Shown piece by piece: positions 36,902 through 46,611 of a stretch of DNA of 64,000 bases. Within the stretch, counting starts at the first letter, position 1; each line of letters opens with the position of its first letter. The notes under the pieces were generated by a model. That model did no database searches and was not told the origin of the DNA. It saw only the letters and a list, made by a program, of their open reading frames with translations. Source of the stretch: Cupriavidus basilensis (lineage in GTDB: Bacteria; Pseudomonadota; Gammaproteobacteria; Burkholderiales; Burkholderiaceae). The position numbers were made by a program, and so were the translations under genes. The stretch spans positions 476,966-540,965 of the forward strand of contig NZ_BBQM01000015.1 of the NCBI RefSeq assembly GCF_000876015.1, written 5' to 3'.

Positions 36902-37598
36902 GATCAAGGGCCTGGCCGCGGGCTACGGCAGGACGGCGGTGCTGCACGGGGTCGACCTGGCGGTGCCCGAGGGCAGCATCGTGGTGCTGCTCGGCGCCAA
37001 CGGCGCCGGCAAGACCACCACGCTCAAGTCGATCAGCGGCATGATCAAGCGCGAAGGCCAGGTGCTGCTCGACGGCAAGCCGCTCAAGGGCATGGGGCCG
37101 GACCGCATCGCGCGCATGGGCGTCGCGCACGCGATGGAAGGGCGCGGGACGTTCGCCGACCTGACCGTGGAGGACAACCTGCAGGTCGGCGCCTACCGCC
37201 GCAAGGACAAGGGCGGCATCGACGCCGACATCGAGCAGATGTATACGCTCTTCCCGCGCCTGCGCGAGCGCCACAAGCAGAAGGCGGGCAGCCTGTCCGG
37301 CGGCGAACAGCAGATGCTGGCGGTGAGCCGGGCGCTGATGCTCAAGCCGCGCGTGATGCTGCTCGACGAGCCGTCGCTGGGCCTCGCGCCGGTCATCATC
37401 GACCACCTGTTCGCCGCGCTGCAGACGGTCAACCGGACGCTCGGCACCTCGATGCTGATCGTCGAGCAGAACGCCAATCTCGCGCTCGAGATCGCGCATC
37501 GCGCCTACGTCCTCGAGATCGGCCGGGTGGTGCTGTCGGGCAGCGCGGCGGAGGTCGCCGCCAACGACAGCATCCGCGCCGCCTACCTGGGCCACTGA
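36888..37598 (+). CDS. Branched-chain-type ABC transporter ATP-binding protein (LivF-like)
   Basis: Second ATPase of the importer, 236 aa as normal for LivF. Walker A GANGAGKTT, signature SLSGGEQQMLAVSRAL, Walker B VMLLDEPSLGLAP. The GTG start lies inside the end of the LivG-like gene, a usual arrangement; heterodimer with that protein is expected. Confidence 0.93.
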
Positions 37599-37631
37599 GA
37601 CACTAACGAGACGCCAACGAGAGGGACACAC

Positions 37632-38513
37632 ATGCAGTATTTCCTCCAGCAGATCATCAACGGCATCGGCGACGGGGCGATCTACGCGTCGCTGGGCCTC
37701 GCGCTGGTGCTGATCTATCGCACCACCAACATCGCCAATTTCGCGCAGGGCGAGATGGCCACGGTGTCGGCCTACGTCGCCTGGCAGTGCGTGGCCTGGG
37801 GCCTGCCCCTGGGCTGGGCGATCGTGGTGGCGATCGTCGTCTCGCTGTTCGTGGGCATGGCTACCTACCTGATCTTCGTGCGGCCGGTGCAGAACAAGGA
37901 CGAGCTCACCATCATCATCGTCACGCTGGGCCTCTTCCTCGCGTTCAACAGCCTCAGCGGCGCGACCTGGGGCTTCATGCAGATGCCGCTCGACTCGCCT
38001 TTCCCCGAGAAGTATTTCTCGATCGGCTCGTTCCGGGTCAGTGTCGAGCTGCTCGGCACGGTCGCCGTGCTGGTGGCGATCTCCGTGGGCATGTTCCTGC
38101 TGTTCCAGAAGACGCGGCTGGGCATGGCGCTGCGCGCCGCCGCCTCCAACGGCTCCTCGGCCAAGCTCGTCGGGATTCCCTTCACCGCGATGATGGCCAT
38201 CGGCTGGGGCCTCGCGGCCGTGCTGGGCGCGGTCTCGGGATTGCTGGTCGCGCCGCGCGTCACGATCGACCCGAACATGATGGGCTCGATCATCATCTAT
38301 GCGTTTGCGGCGGCCGTGGTCGGCGGCCTCACGAGCTATCGCGGCGCCGTGGTCGGCGGCGCCGTGGTCGGCATCTCCCAGTCGCTGTCCATGGCCTACC
38401 TGCCGTGGCTGGGCGCCGACCTGCAGATCCTCCTGCCGCTGCTGCTGATCGTGGCGGTTCTGATCGTCAAGCCCGAAGGTCTCTTCGGCAGTACCGTGAT
38501 GGTGCGCGTATGA
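37632..38513 (+). CDS. Branched-chain-type ABC transporter permease (LivH-like)
   Basis: Inner-membrane channel subunit of 293 aa with about eight helices. The segment YRTTNIANFAQGEMATVSAYVAW and VVGGLTSYRGAVVGGAVVG are conserved in LivH proteins; RAAASNGSSAKLVGI is the ATPase-contact loop. It follows the LivF-like gene by 33 bases and overlaps the LivM-like gene by four. Confidence 0.93.
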   Translation: MQYFLQQIINGIGDGAIYASLGLALVLIYRTTNIANFAQGEMATVSAYVAWQCVAWGLPLGWAIVVAIVVSLFVGMATYLIFVRPVQNKDELTIIIVTLGLFLAFNSLSGATWGFMQMPLDSPFPEKYFSIGSFRVSVELLGTVAVLVAISVGMFLLFQKTRLGMALRAAASNGSSAKLVGIPFTAMMAIGWGLAAVLGAVSGLLVAPRVTIDPNMMGSIIIYAFAAAVVGGLTSYRGAVVGGAVVGISQSLSMAYLPWLGADLQILLPLLLIVAVLIVKPEGLFGSTVMVRV

Positions 38514-39559
38514 ACAAGGTGAGCATTCTCCCCGCGCCGGCCGTGGCCGGCCCCCGGCCCGTGCGCAGGACGTCGACCCTCGGCTGGCTCGCGTTCGCGG
38601 CGCTGCTGTTCCTGGTGCCGCTGGTCTTCCCCGGCTACCGCACGTTCCAGTTCACCGGCGTGCTCACCTATGCGATCGCGGCGCTGGGCCTGAACCTGAT
38701 CACCGGCTACGTGGGCCAGGTCTCGCTGGGCCACAATATGTTCTTCGCGCTGGGCGCGTACACGGCCATCCTCACGCATACGCTGCTGGGCGTGAACCCG
38801 CCGCTTTCCGTGTGCATCGCCGCGCTCGTCTGCTTCGGCGCCGGCTATCTCGCGGGATTCCCGGCCAAGCGCCTGCGCGGCCTGTACCTGGCGCTCATCA
38901 CGCTGATCCTCGCGGTGTCGGTCGTGCCGCTGGTCAAGCATTTCAAGTCGTACACCGGCGGGGCCGCCGGCCTGACCTTCGACAAGCCGGACCCGCCCGC
39001 ATGGTTCACGCTGGGCCAGGACGCGTGGCTCTACTACTTCGTGCTGCTGTTCGCCATCGTGGTCTTCTGGGCGGTGCGCAACTTCGTCGCCGGCAGCACC
39101 GGGCGGGCGCTCGCCGGCATCCGCGGGGGCGAGCTGGCGGCCTCGTCGATGGGCGTGGACGTGAACCACCTCAAGGTCGTCGTGTTCGGCACGGGATCGA
39201 TGCTCGGCGGCGTCGGCGGCGCGCTCGCGGCCTACACGATCGGCTTCATCGGCCCCGATTCGTTCACCCTCATGCTGTCGATCGGTTTCCTGGCGTCGAT
39301 CGTCGTGGGCGGCCTGGGCACCATCAGCGGCGCGGTGGTGGCGGGCCTGTTCCTGCAGTTCGTGCCGTCCTATGCGTCGGACATCAGCCAGGCGCTCGCC
39401 GGCGCGGTGTACGGCGGCATCCTGATCGTCTGCATGTTCCTGATGCCGCGCGGCATCACCGGCTCGCTGATCAAGCTGCTCGATGCGCGGCGCGAGGCCA
39501 GCAAGCATCCATCAACCCAGGGCGTCCCGTCCTCCAGCCGCCCCAATCCACAGGAGTGA
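38510..39559 (+). CDS. Branched-chain-type ABC transporter permease (LivM-like)
   Basis: Second channel subunit, 349 aa, about ten helices. Hallmarks are LNLITGYVGQVSLGHNMFFALGAYTA and IRGGELAASSMGVDVNHLKVVVFGTGSMLGGVGGAL (the ATPase-contact region). Its ATG overlaps the LivH stop (ATGA). The last ~20 residues (KHPSTQGVPSSSRPNPQE) form a hydrophilic tail ending just before the aldehyde dehydrogenase gene. Confidence 0.93.
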   Translation: MNKVSILPAPAVAGPRPVRRTSTLGWLAFAALLFLVPLVFPGYRTFQFTGVLTYAIAALGLNLITGYVGQVSLGHNMFFALGAYTAILTHTLLGVNPPLSVCIAALVCFGAGYLAGFPAKRLRGLYLALITLILAVSVVPLVKHFKSYTGGAAGLTFDKPDPPAWFTLGQDAWLYYFVLLFAIVVFWAVRNFVAGSTGRALAGIRGGELAASSMGVDVNHLKVVVFGTGSMLGGVGGALAAYTIGFIGPDSFTLMLSIGFLASIVVGGLGTISGAVVAGLFLQFVPSYASDISQALAGAVYGGILIVCMFLMPRGITGSLIKLLDARREASKHPSTQGVPSSSRPNPQE

Positions 39560-39561
39560 TC

Positions 39562-41064
<1,503 letters not shown>

Positions 41065-41187
41065 CCCGGCTGCTTCCCGACGACTTCGAGCGATTTTTTC
41101 CGACCCATCCACAGTGAGAGACACTTCCGAGCTTTTCCACCCCGCGCACCCATGCCCCGCGTTCCGAGCGCACGCGAGGGCCTGGCG

Positions 41188-41254
41188 TGCCGGCGACCGG
41201 CAGGCATGCCGCTTCGGTTCCCGCGCCCTTGAGCGCCCGCGCTTCGCGGGAACC
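41188..41254. promoter_or_regulatory. Two hairpins between aldehyde dehydrogenase and GntR genes
   Basis: TGCCGG-CGA-CCGGCA (41188-41202) is followed by a perfect 10-bp stem GGTTCCCGCG / CGCGGGAACC (41216-41225 and 41245-41254), ending 20 bases before the regulator's ATG. With no T-run they are either an attenuator or stability element, or the operator for GntR self-control. Confidence 0.45.
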
Positions 41255-41274
41255 CTCCGATACAGGCAAGTGCC

Positions 41275-41928
41275 ATGACGACGAGCGACCAAATCTACAG
41301 AGCGGTCGAGTCGCAGATCAGCCAGCGCATGCTGTTGCCCGGCGATTCGATCGACGAGGAGAGCCTGATGACGCAGTTCGGCGTCTCCCGCACCCCCGTG
41401 CGCGAGGCGCTGGTGCGGCTCAAGTCCGAAGGTCTCGTCAGCAGCATTTCCCGCGGCGGCTCGATCGTCTCGAAGATGGACGTGCAGCAGCTGGTCTCCG
41501 TCTGGGAGCTGCTGTCCGACCTGGAAGGGCTCTGCGCGGGTTATGCGTGCGAGCGCATGACGCGGCCGGAGCGGCAAGCCCTGATGGACGCCCATCTCGC
41601 CGGCGAAGCCGCCGCCGAGGCCGACGACCAGGTCGGATGGCAGCAGGCCAACATGGCGTTCCACGAGGTGCTCTATGCCGGCTCGCGCAATACGTTCCTG
41701 CGCCAGGAGATCCTGCGCATGCGCACCCGCACGGTCGCCTACCGCTCCCATTCGTTCGGTGCGGTGGGTGACGCCATGCACGCGCACCTCGAGCATGGCC
41801 AGATCGCGAAAGCGATCCAGGAGCGCGATGGCGAGACGGCGGTGCGCCTCATGAGGGCGCATCTGCGTCCCGAGGGCGCGACGCTGATCAACCTGCTGCA
41901 ATCGCTACCGAAGGACATGCTGCGCTGA
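41275..41928 (+). CDS. GntR-family regulator, FCD (FadR) subgroup
   Basis: Ligand-responsive repressor or activator of 217 aa. The winged HTH is at residues ~5-70, with DSIDEESLMTQFGVSRTPVREALVRLKSEGLV being diagnostic of GntR; the FCD all-helical domain from about residue 75 has the metal-binding His set within FHEVLYAGSRNTFLRQEI and HAHLEHGQIAKAI. It lies inside the catabolic cluster and probably controls it, with a pathway acid or CoA ester as effector. Confidence 0.92.
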   Translation: MTTSDQIYRAVESQISQRMLLPGDSIDEESLMTQFGVSRTPVREALVRLKSEGLVSSISRGGSIVSKMDVQQLVSVWELLSDLEGLCAGYACERMTRPERQALMDAHLAGEAAAEADDQVGWQQANMAFHEVLYAGSRNTFLRQEILRMRTRTVAYRSHSFGAVGDAMHAHLEHGQIAKAIQERDGETAVRLMRAHLRPEGATLINLLQSLPKDMLR

Positions 41929-41956
41929 GACCCTTCTTCACCACCTCTTGAGTTTC

Positions 41957-42009
41957 GCGAGCCTTGAACGGCCTGCCAGGCTCGCTTGTGCCCATTTGCA
42001 TGAATGGGC
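41957..42009. promoter_or_regulatory. Inverted repeats before the CoA-transferase gene
   Basis: GCGAGCC / GGCTCGC (41957-41985, 15-base loop) is followed by GCCCATT-TGCATG-AATGGGC (41990-42009), which ends 33 bases before the next start codon. The first may end the gntR transcript; the second may be an operator for the downstream genes. Confidence 0.4.
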
Positions 42010-42041
42010 TTTGCGCGAACATAAATACATCTGGAGTACGA

Positions 42042-43238
42042 ATGTCCCGCATCTGCGCATCCTCGGCCCTTCAGGGCATCAAGGTACTTGACCTCTCCCG
42101 GGTTCGCGCCGGTCCCACGTGCGTGCGGATGCTGGCCGATTTCGGTGCCGACGTGGTTCGCATCGAGCCGCCGGCCGGCGTCGATCCGAACGAAGACATA
42201 TTCGCCGTCAACCGCCTCGGCGGGGACTTCCAGAACCTCAACCGCAACAAGCGGTCGATGACGCTGAACCTCAAGAAGCCCGAGGGCCTCGCCATCCTCA
42301 AGCGCATGGTCAGGACCGCCGACGTTGTCGTGGAGAACTGGCGGCCGGACGTGAAGACGCGCCTCGGCGTCGACTACGCATCCCTGCGCGCCATCAACCC
42401 GCGCATCATCCTGGCGAGCATCTCGGGATTCGGGCAGGACGGGCCGTACGCGGCGCGGCCGGGCTTCGACCAGATCGTGCAGGGCATGGGCGGGCTCATG
42501 TCGGTGACGGGCTATCCCGAGACCGGGCCGCTGCGCGCCGGCATCGCCGTCGCCGATTCGAGCACGGGCCTCTACACCGCCATCGGCATCCTCATCGCGC
42601 TGCGCGAGCGCGATCAGTCCGGCGAGGGGCAATGGGTGCAGGCGTCGCTGCTGCACTCGCAGATCGCGATGATGGACTTCCAGGTTGCGCGCTTCCTGAA
42701 CGAGGGCGACATCCCGCGGCCCGCGGGCAACGACCATCCGACGAGCGCGCCGATGGGCGTGTTCAACGCGGCCGACGGGCTGCTCAACCTGGGCGCCGCC
42801 GGGCAGGGGACGTGGATGCGGCTGTGCAAGGTCATCGGGCATCCCGAATGGATCGCCGACGCCGAATTCGCCACCGAGCCCCTGCGCGTGAAGCACCGCG
42901 CGCGCCTGAACAGCCGGCTCAACGAAGTCTTCGGCGCGCACGGCGTGCAGCACTGGGTCGCGCTGCTGAACGACGCGGGCGTGCCGGCCGGCCCGGTCTA
43001 CGACGTGCCGGAGATGCTCGAGGACGAGCAGGTGCAGCATCTCGCCGTGGTGGTCGATACGCGCACCGGCAAGGGCGAGCCGATCAAGGTGATCAGCCAG
43101 CCGGTGACGCTGTCGCGCACGCCGGCTACCATCGTGGCCGCGGCACCCGCCTGGGGCGAGCATACCGCCGAGATTCTCGCGGAATGCGATTTCGACGCTG
43201 CGGAGATCGCCGGTCTCCGCGAACAACTGGTTATCTGA
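42042..43238 (+). CDS. Class III CoA-transferase (CaiB/BaiF family)
   Basis: Moves CoA from a donor acyl-CoA to a carboxylic acid, cytoplasmic, 398 aa as usual. LDLSRVRAGPTCVRMLADFGADVVRIEPP is the N-terminal family motif, NLNRNKRSMTLNLKKPEG follows, and VADSSTGLYTAIGI carries the conserved Asp that forms the acyl intermediate. The ATG at 42042 has CTGGAG seven bases upstream. It is 13 bases before the hydratase-like gene; the two should act in sequence on a CoA ester of the imported compound. Confidence 0.92.
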   Translation: MSRICASSALQGIKVLDLSRVRAGPTCVRMLADFGADVVRIEPPAGVDPNEDIFAVNRLGGDFQNLNRNKRSMTLNLKKPEGLAILKRMVRTADVVVENWRPDVKTRLGVDYASLRAINPRIILASISGFGQDGPYAARPGFDQIVQGMGGLMSVTGYPETGPLRAGIAVADSSTGLYTAIGILIALRERDQSGEGQWVQASLLHSQIAMMDFQVARFLNEGDIPRPAGNDHPTSAPMGVFNAADGLLNLGAAGQGTWMRLCKVIGHPEWIADAEFATEPLRVKHRARLNSRLNEVFGAHGVQHWVALLNDAGVPAGPVYDVPEMLEDEQVQHLAVVVDTRTGKGEPIKVISQPVTLSRTPATIVAAAPAWGEHTAEILAECDFDAAEIAGLREQLVI

Positions 43239-43251
43239 GGAAGAACGAGCC

Positions 43252-44034
43252 ATGCCTGAACTGATCGTGAAGCGCGAGGCGGCCATCGGCCGCATCGTGT
43301 TCTCCAATCCGAGCAAGTACAACGCGATGTCGCGGGACATGTGGCTTGCCCTGCCGGAAGCGCTAGACGCGCTCGACGCCGACCCCGAGATCCGGCTGAT
43401 CGTGCTGGAGGGCGACGGCGACAGCGCGTTCGTCTCCGGCGCCGACATCTCGCAGTTCGGCGCGTCGCAGGCGGACCCCGCGGTGCAGGCGGCCTACAAC
43501 GCGGCCGTGGAGCAGGCCTACCTCGCGCCGGTGAAATGCAGCAAGCCGGTCGTCGCCAGGATCCGCGGCATCTGCATGGGCGGCGGCCTCGGCCTTGCCG
43601 CCGCGTGCGACCTGCGCTTCTGCCGCGACGACGCGCGCTTTCGCATGCCGGCCGGACGCATGGGCCTGGGCTACAGCGTGGTGGGCGTGCGCCGGTTCAT
43701 GACCGTGGTCGGCGTGGCCAATACCTTCGACATGTTCTTCTCCGCGCGCGTCTTCGGCGCGCAGGAGGCGCTGCGCATGGGCTTCGTGAGCCAGGTGGCG
43801 CCGCGCGAGACGTTCGATGCGATGTTCGACGAATGGTGCGCCGCCGTGGTCGAGAACGCGCCGCTCACGCTGCGGGCGCTCAAGCGGACGGTCAACGAGC
43901 TCATCCACGATCCCGGCGATCGCGACGTCGCCGCGGCCGAGACCGCCATCGCGGCCTGCTTCGCGAGCGCCGACTACCGGGAGGGCGCGGCCGCCTTCAT
44001 GGAGAAGCGCAAGCCGCGGTTCCTGGGCGCCTGA
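43252..44034 (+). CDS. Enoyl-CoA hydratase/isomerase family protein
   Basis: Crotonase-fold enzyme of 260 aa. The CoA and oxyanion-hole segments are present (FVSGADISQFG; CMGGGLGLAAACDLRFCRDDARFRMPAGRMGLGY). The region where classical hydratases have catalytic Glu (FGQPE type) reads FRMPAGRMGLG, so at least one usual Glu is absent; the same is true of many crotonase paralogues with other reactions (isomerase, hydrolase, lyase). Its exact chemistry is therefore open. It lies directly after the CoA-transferase gene. Confidence 0.88.
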   Translation: MPELIVKREAAIGRIVFSNPSKYNAMSRDMWLALPEALDALDADPEIRLIVLEGDGDSAFVSGADISQFGASQADPAVQAAYNAAVEQAYLAPVKCSKPVVARIRGICMGGGLGLAAACDLRFCRDDARFRMPAGRMGLGYSVVGVRRFMTVVGVANTFDMFFSARVFGAQEALRMGFVSQVAPRETFDAMFDEWCAAVVENAPLTLRALKRTVNELIHDPGDRDVAAAETAIAACFASADYREGAAAFMEKRKPRFLGA

Positions 44035-44179
44035 GGGCGCTGGCCGCGCGGGCGCGCTCCGACATGCCGGGCGCGTGAGACGGGACCTGTCTTGCGCGAG
44101 GCGCGGCGGACGGCCGATGCCCCGGGCGTCGCCGCGCGCATTCCCAATCTCCCAATCTGCCATTCCACCCCGAGACAAG

Positions 44180-44980
44180 ATGAACGAGATCACCGGCACC
44201 ACGCGTCTGATGGCCACCATCGGCGATCCCATCCAGCAGGTCCTCGCGCCGCAGGAGATCAACCGCCTGATGGCCGCGCGCGGCATCGACGCGGCCCTGG
44301 TGCCCATGCAGGTGCCCGTCGCGGGCCTGGCAAAGGTGGCCGACGGCCTGCGGCAGATGTCGAACCTCGAAGGGTTCATCGTCACGGTGCCGCACAAGAA
44401 CGCGTTCGTCGCCTTGTGCGACGAACTCACGCCGGAGGCCGCCCGCGTGGGCGCGGTCAACATCGTCAGGCGCCTGCCCGACGGGCGGCTGCGGGGCGGA
44501 ATCCTGGACGGCCTGGGCTTCGTCGGCGGACTGCGCGGCAACGACCTCGATCCCGCCGGGATGCGCGTCTACGTGGCGGGCGCCGGCGGCGCGTCGACGG
44601 CCATCACGTACGCGCTCGGCGACGCCGGCGCCGCCGCGATCACGATCGCCAACCGCGACGCGGCCAAGGCGCAGGCGCTGGCCGCGCGCCTGCGCGTGGC
44701 GTTTCCGGCCATCGCCATCGCGGTCAGCACGCGCGACCCGTCGGGACATGACCTGGTGATCAACTGCACGTCGCTCGGCATGCGGCCCGACGACGCGCTG
44801 CCGCTCGACGCCGAACGGCTGACCGCGGACCAGGTGGTGGCCGAAGTCATCATGAAGCCGGCCGAGACGGCGCTGCTCGCGGCCGCCCGCAAGCGGGGCT
44901 GCCGCATCCACTATGGCAAGCCCATGCTCGTGAGCCAGATCGAGATGATGGCGGACTTCATGCTGCAGGCGGCCCCATGA
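44180..44980 (+). CDS. Shikimate dehydrogenase-like oxidoreductase
   Basis: NAD(P)-dependent enzyme of 266 aa, AroE/YdiB fold. Conserved are IVTVPHKNAF with the catalytic Lys, the Asp in LDGLGFVGGL, the nucleotide-binding loop YVAGAGGASTAITYAL and the NCTSLGM segment. Changed are the shikimate-carboxylate-binding residues: GDPIQQVLAPQEIN replaces the usual GxPIxHSxSPxxHN, so both serines are lost, and the usual NTDG reads ILDG. Real shikimate or quinate is therefore an unlikely substrate; another cyclic or linear hydroxyacid is probable. It follows a 145-base spacer and overlaps the next gene by four bases (ATGA). Confidence 0.87.
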   Translation: MNEITGTTRLMATIGDPIQQVLAPQEINRLMAARGIDAALVPMQVPVAGLAKVADGLRQMSNLEGFIVTVPHKNAFVALCDELTPEAARVGAVNIVRRLPDGRLRGGILDGLGFVGGLRGNDLDPAGMRVYVAGAGGASTAITYALGDAGAAAITIANRDAAKAQALAARLRVAFPAIAIAVSTRDPSGHDLVINCTSLGMRPDDALPLDAERLTADQVVAEVIMKPAETALLAAARKRGCRIHYGKPMLVSQIEMMADFMLQAAP

Positions 44981-46611
44981 GCGAAGGCGCGCTTGCCCGC
45001 GAGGAGGGCTGGGACTACGTCATCGTCGGCGGCGGCACGGCAGGCTGCATCCTGGCGAACCGCCTGAGCGCCTCCGGCCGCCATCGCGTGCTCATGCTCG
45101 AGGCCGGCGGCGAGCCCGCGAGCCGCTGGATCGGCATTCCAGCGGGCTTCAGCAAGCTCCTCGTCGACCAGCAGTACAACTGGCGCTTCCAGACCGAGGC
45201 GGAGCCGGGCACCCGCAACCGGGTGATCTCGGTGCCGCGCGGCAAGGGCCTGGGCGGTTCCTCGCTGATCAACGGCATGATCTACGTGCGCGGCCAGAGC
45301 GCCGACTACGATGCGTGGGCGGCCGGCGGCGCGCACGGCTGGGGCTGGCGCGACGTGGAGCCCTATTTCCGCAAGATCGAGAACTATCCGCGGGGCGGAC
45401 CGGCGCGCGGGCACGACGGTCCGATGAAGCTCGCGCAGGTGCGCGAGCGCTACCCGATCGCGCAGGCGTTCATCGATGCCGCCCGCGAGGACGGCTGGGC
45501 CTACAACGAAGACTACAACGGCGAGACCCAGGAAGGCGTCGGCTACTACCAGGTCGTGCAATCGGCGGGCCGGCGCTGGAGCGCCTACGAAGGGTATCTG
45601 CGGCCGGCGCTCGACCGGCCCAACCTGCGGGTGGTGACGGACGCCCTCGTCACCAGGATCGAAATCGAGGGCGCGCGCTGCACCGGCGTGACGTGGCGGC
45701 GCGGCGGCGTGGAGACCACCACGCGCGCCACGCGCGAGGTCATCCTCTGCGCCGGCGCGATCCAGTCGCCGCAGCTCCTGGAGCTGTCCGGCGTCGGCCA
45801 GCCCGCGCTGCTGCAACGGCTGGGAATTCCGGTCAGGCACGCGTTGCCGGGCGTCGGCGAGAACTACGTCGATCACTTCGCCACGCGCATGAACTGGCGC
45901 GTGCGCAACACGGTCACGCTGAACGAGATGTCGCGCGGATGGCGCCTCGGGCTGGCCGTGGCGGAATACTTCACGCGCAGGACCGGCATCCTGACGCTCG
46001 GAACGGGCCTGGTGAACGGCTTCGTGAAATCGCGTCCGGACGTGGCCACGCCCGACGCCCAGTATTTCTTCGTGCACGCGAGCTACGCCGATGCGTCCAA
46101 GCGCATCCTCGACCGCGCGCCCGGCATGACCATCGGCGTGACGCAGCTTCGGCCCGAATCGGTCGGCAGCATTCACGTGAAGTCGCTCGATCCGCTCGCG
46201 TCGCCGTCGATCCGCCCCAACTTCCTCGACGCGCAGGTCGACCGCGACTGCATGGTCGGCGCCATGAAGGTCGCGCGCCGGATCGTGTCGCGAAGCGCCA
46301 TGCGGCCGTATGTCGTGCAGGAACTCAGCCCGGGAGACGCGTGCGCCAGCGACGAGGCCTGGCTCGACTTCGCGCGCGACAACGGCCAGACCATCTACCA
46401 CCCGCTCGGCACTTGCCGCATGGGGAGCGACGCCGCCGCCGTGGTCGATTTGCGCCTGTCGGTGCGAGGGCTGGCGGGCCTGCGCGTCGTCGACGCGTCC
46501 GTCATGCCGAAGATGGTCTCCGGGAATATCCAGGGCGCCGTGATGATGGTGGCGGAGAAGGGCGCGGATCTCATCCTGGCCGACGCCGGCCAGCGGCGGG
46601 AAATCAGATGA
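44977..46611 (+). CDS. GMC-family oxidoreductase (choline/alcohol dehydrogenase-like)
   Basis: FAD enzyme of 544 aa that oxidises an alcohol to an aldehyde, probably with an electron acceptor other than oxygen (BetA/AlkJ group). The FAD motif is YVIVGGGTAGCILANRLS near residue 15, GKGLGGSSLINGMIYVRG the GMC signature 1, and GAIQSPQLLELSGVG signature 2. The C-terminal TIYHPLGTCRMG holds the catalytic His. No signal peptide is seen, so it is cytoplasmic or membrane-associated. Its ends overlap both neighbours by four bases, which shows tight coupling with the AroE-like and iron alcohol dehydrogenase genes. Confidence 0.92.
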   Translation: MSEGALAREEGWDYVIVGGGTAGCILANRLSASGRHRVLMLEAGGEPASRWIGIPAGFSKLLVDQQYNWRFQTEAEPGTRNRVISVPRGKGLGGSSLINGMIYVRGQSADYDAWAAGGAHGWGWRDVEPYFRKIENYPRGGPARGHDGPMKLAQVRERYPIAQAFIDAAREDGWAYNEDYNGETQEGVGYYQVVQSAGRRWSAYEGYLRPALDRPNLRVVTDALVTRIEIEGARCTGVTWRRGGVETTTRATREVILCAGAIQSPQLLELSGVGQPALLQRLGIPVRHALPGVGENYVDHFATRMNWRVRNTVTLNEMSRGWRLGLAVAEYFTRRTGILTLGTGLVNGFVKSRPDVATPDAQYFFVHASYADASKRILDRAPGMTIGVTQLRPESVGSIHVKSLDPLASPSIRPNFLDAQVDRDCMVGAMKVARRIVSRSAMRPYVVQELSPGDACASDEAWLDFARDNGQTIYHPLGTCRMGSDAAAVVDLRLSVRGLAGLRVVDASVMPKMVSGNIQGAVMMVAEKGADLILADAGQRREIR

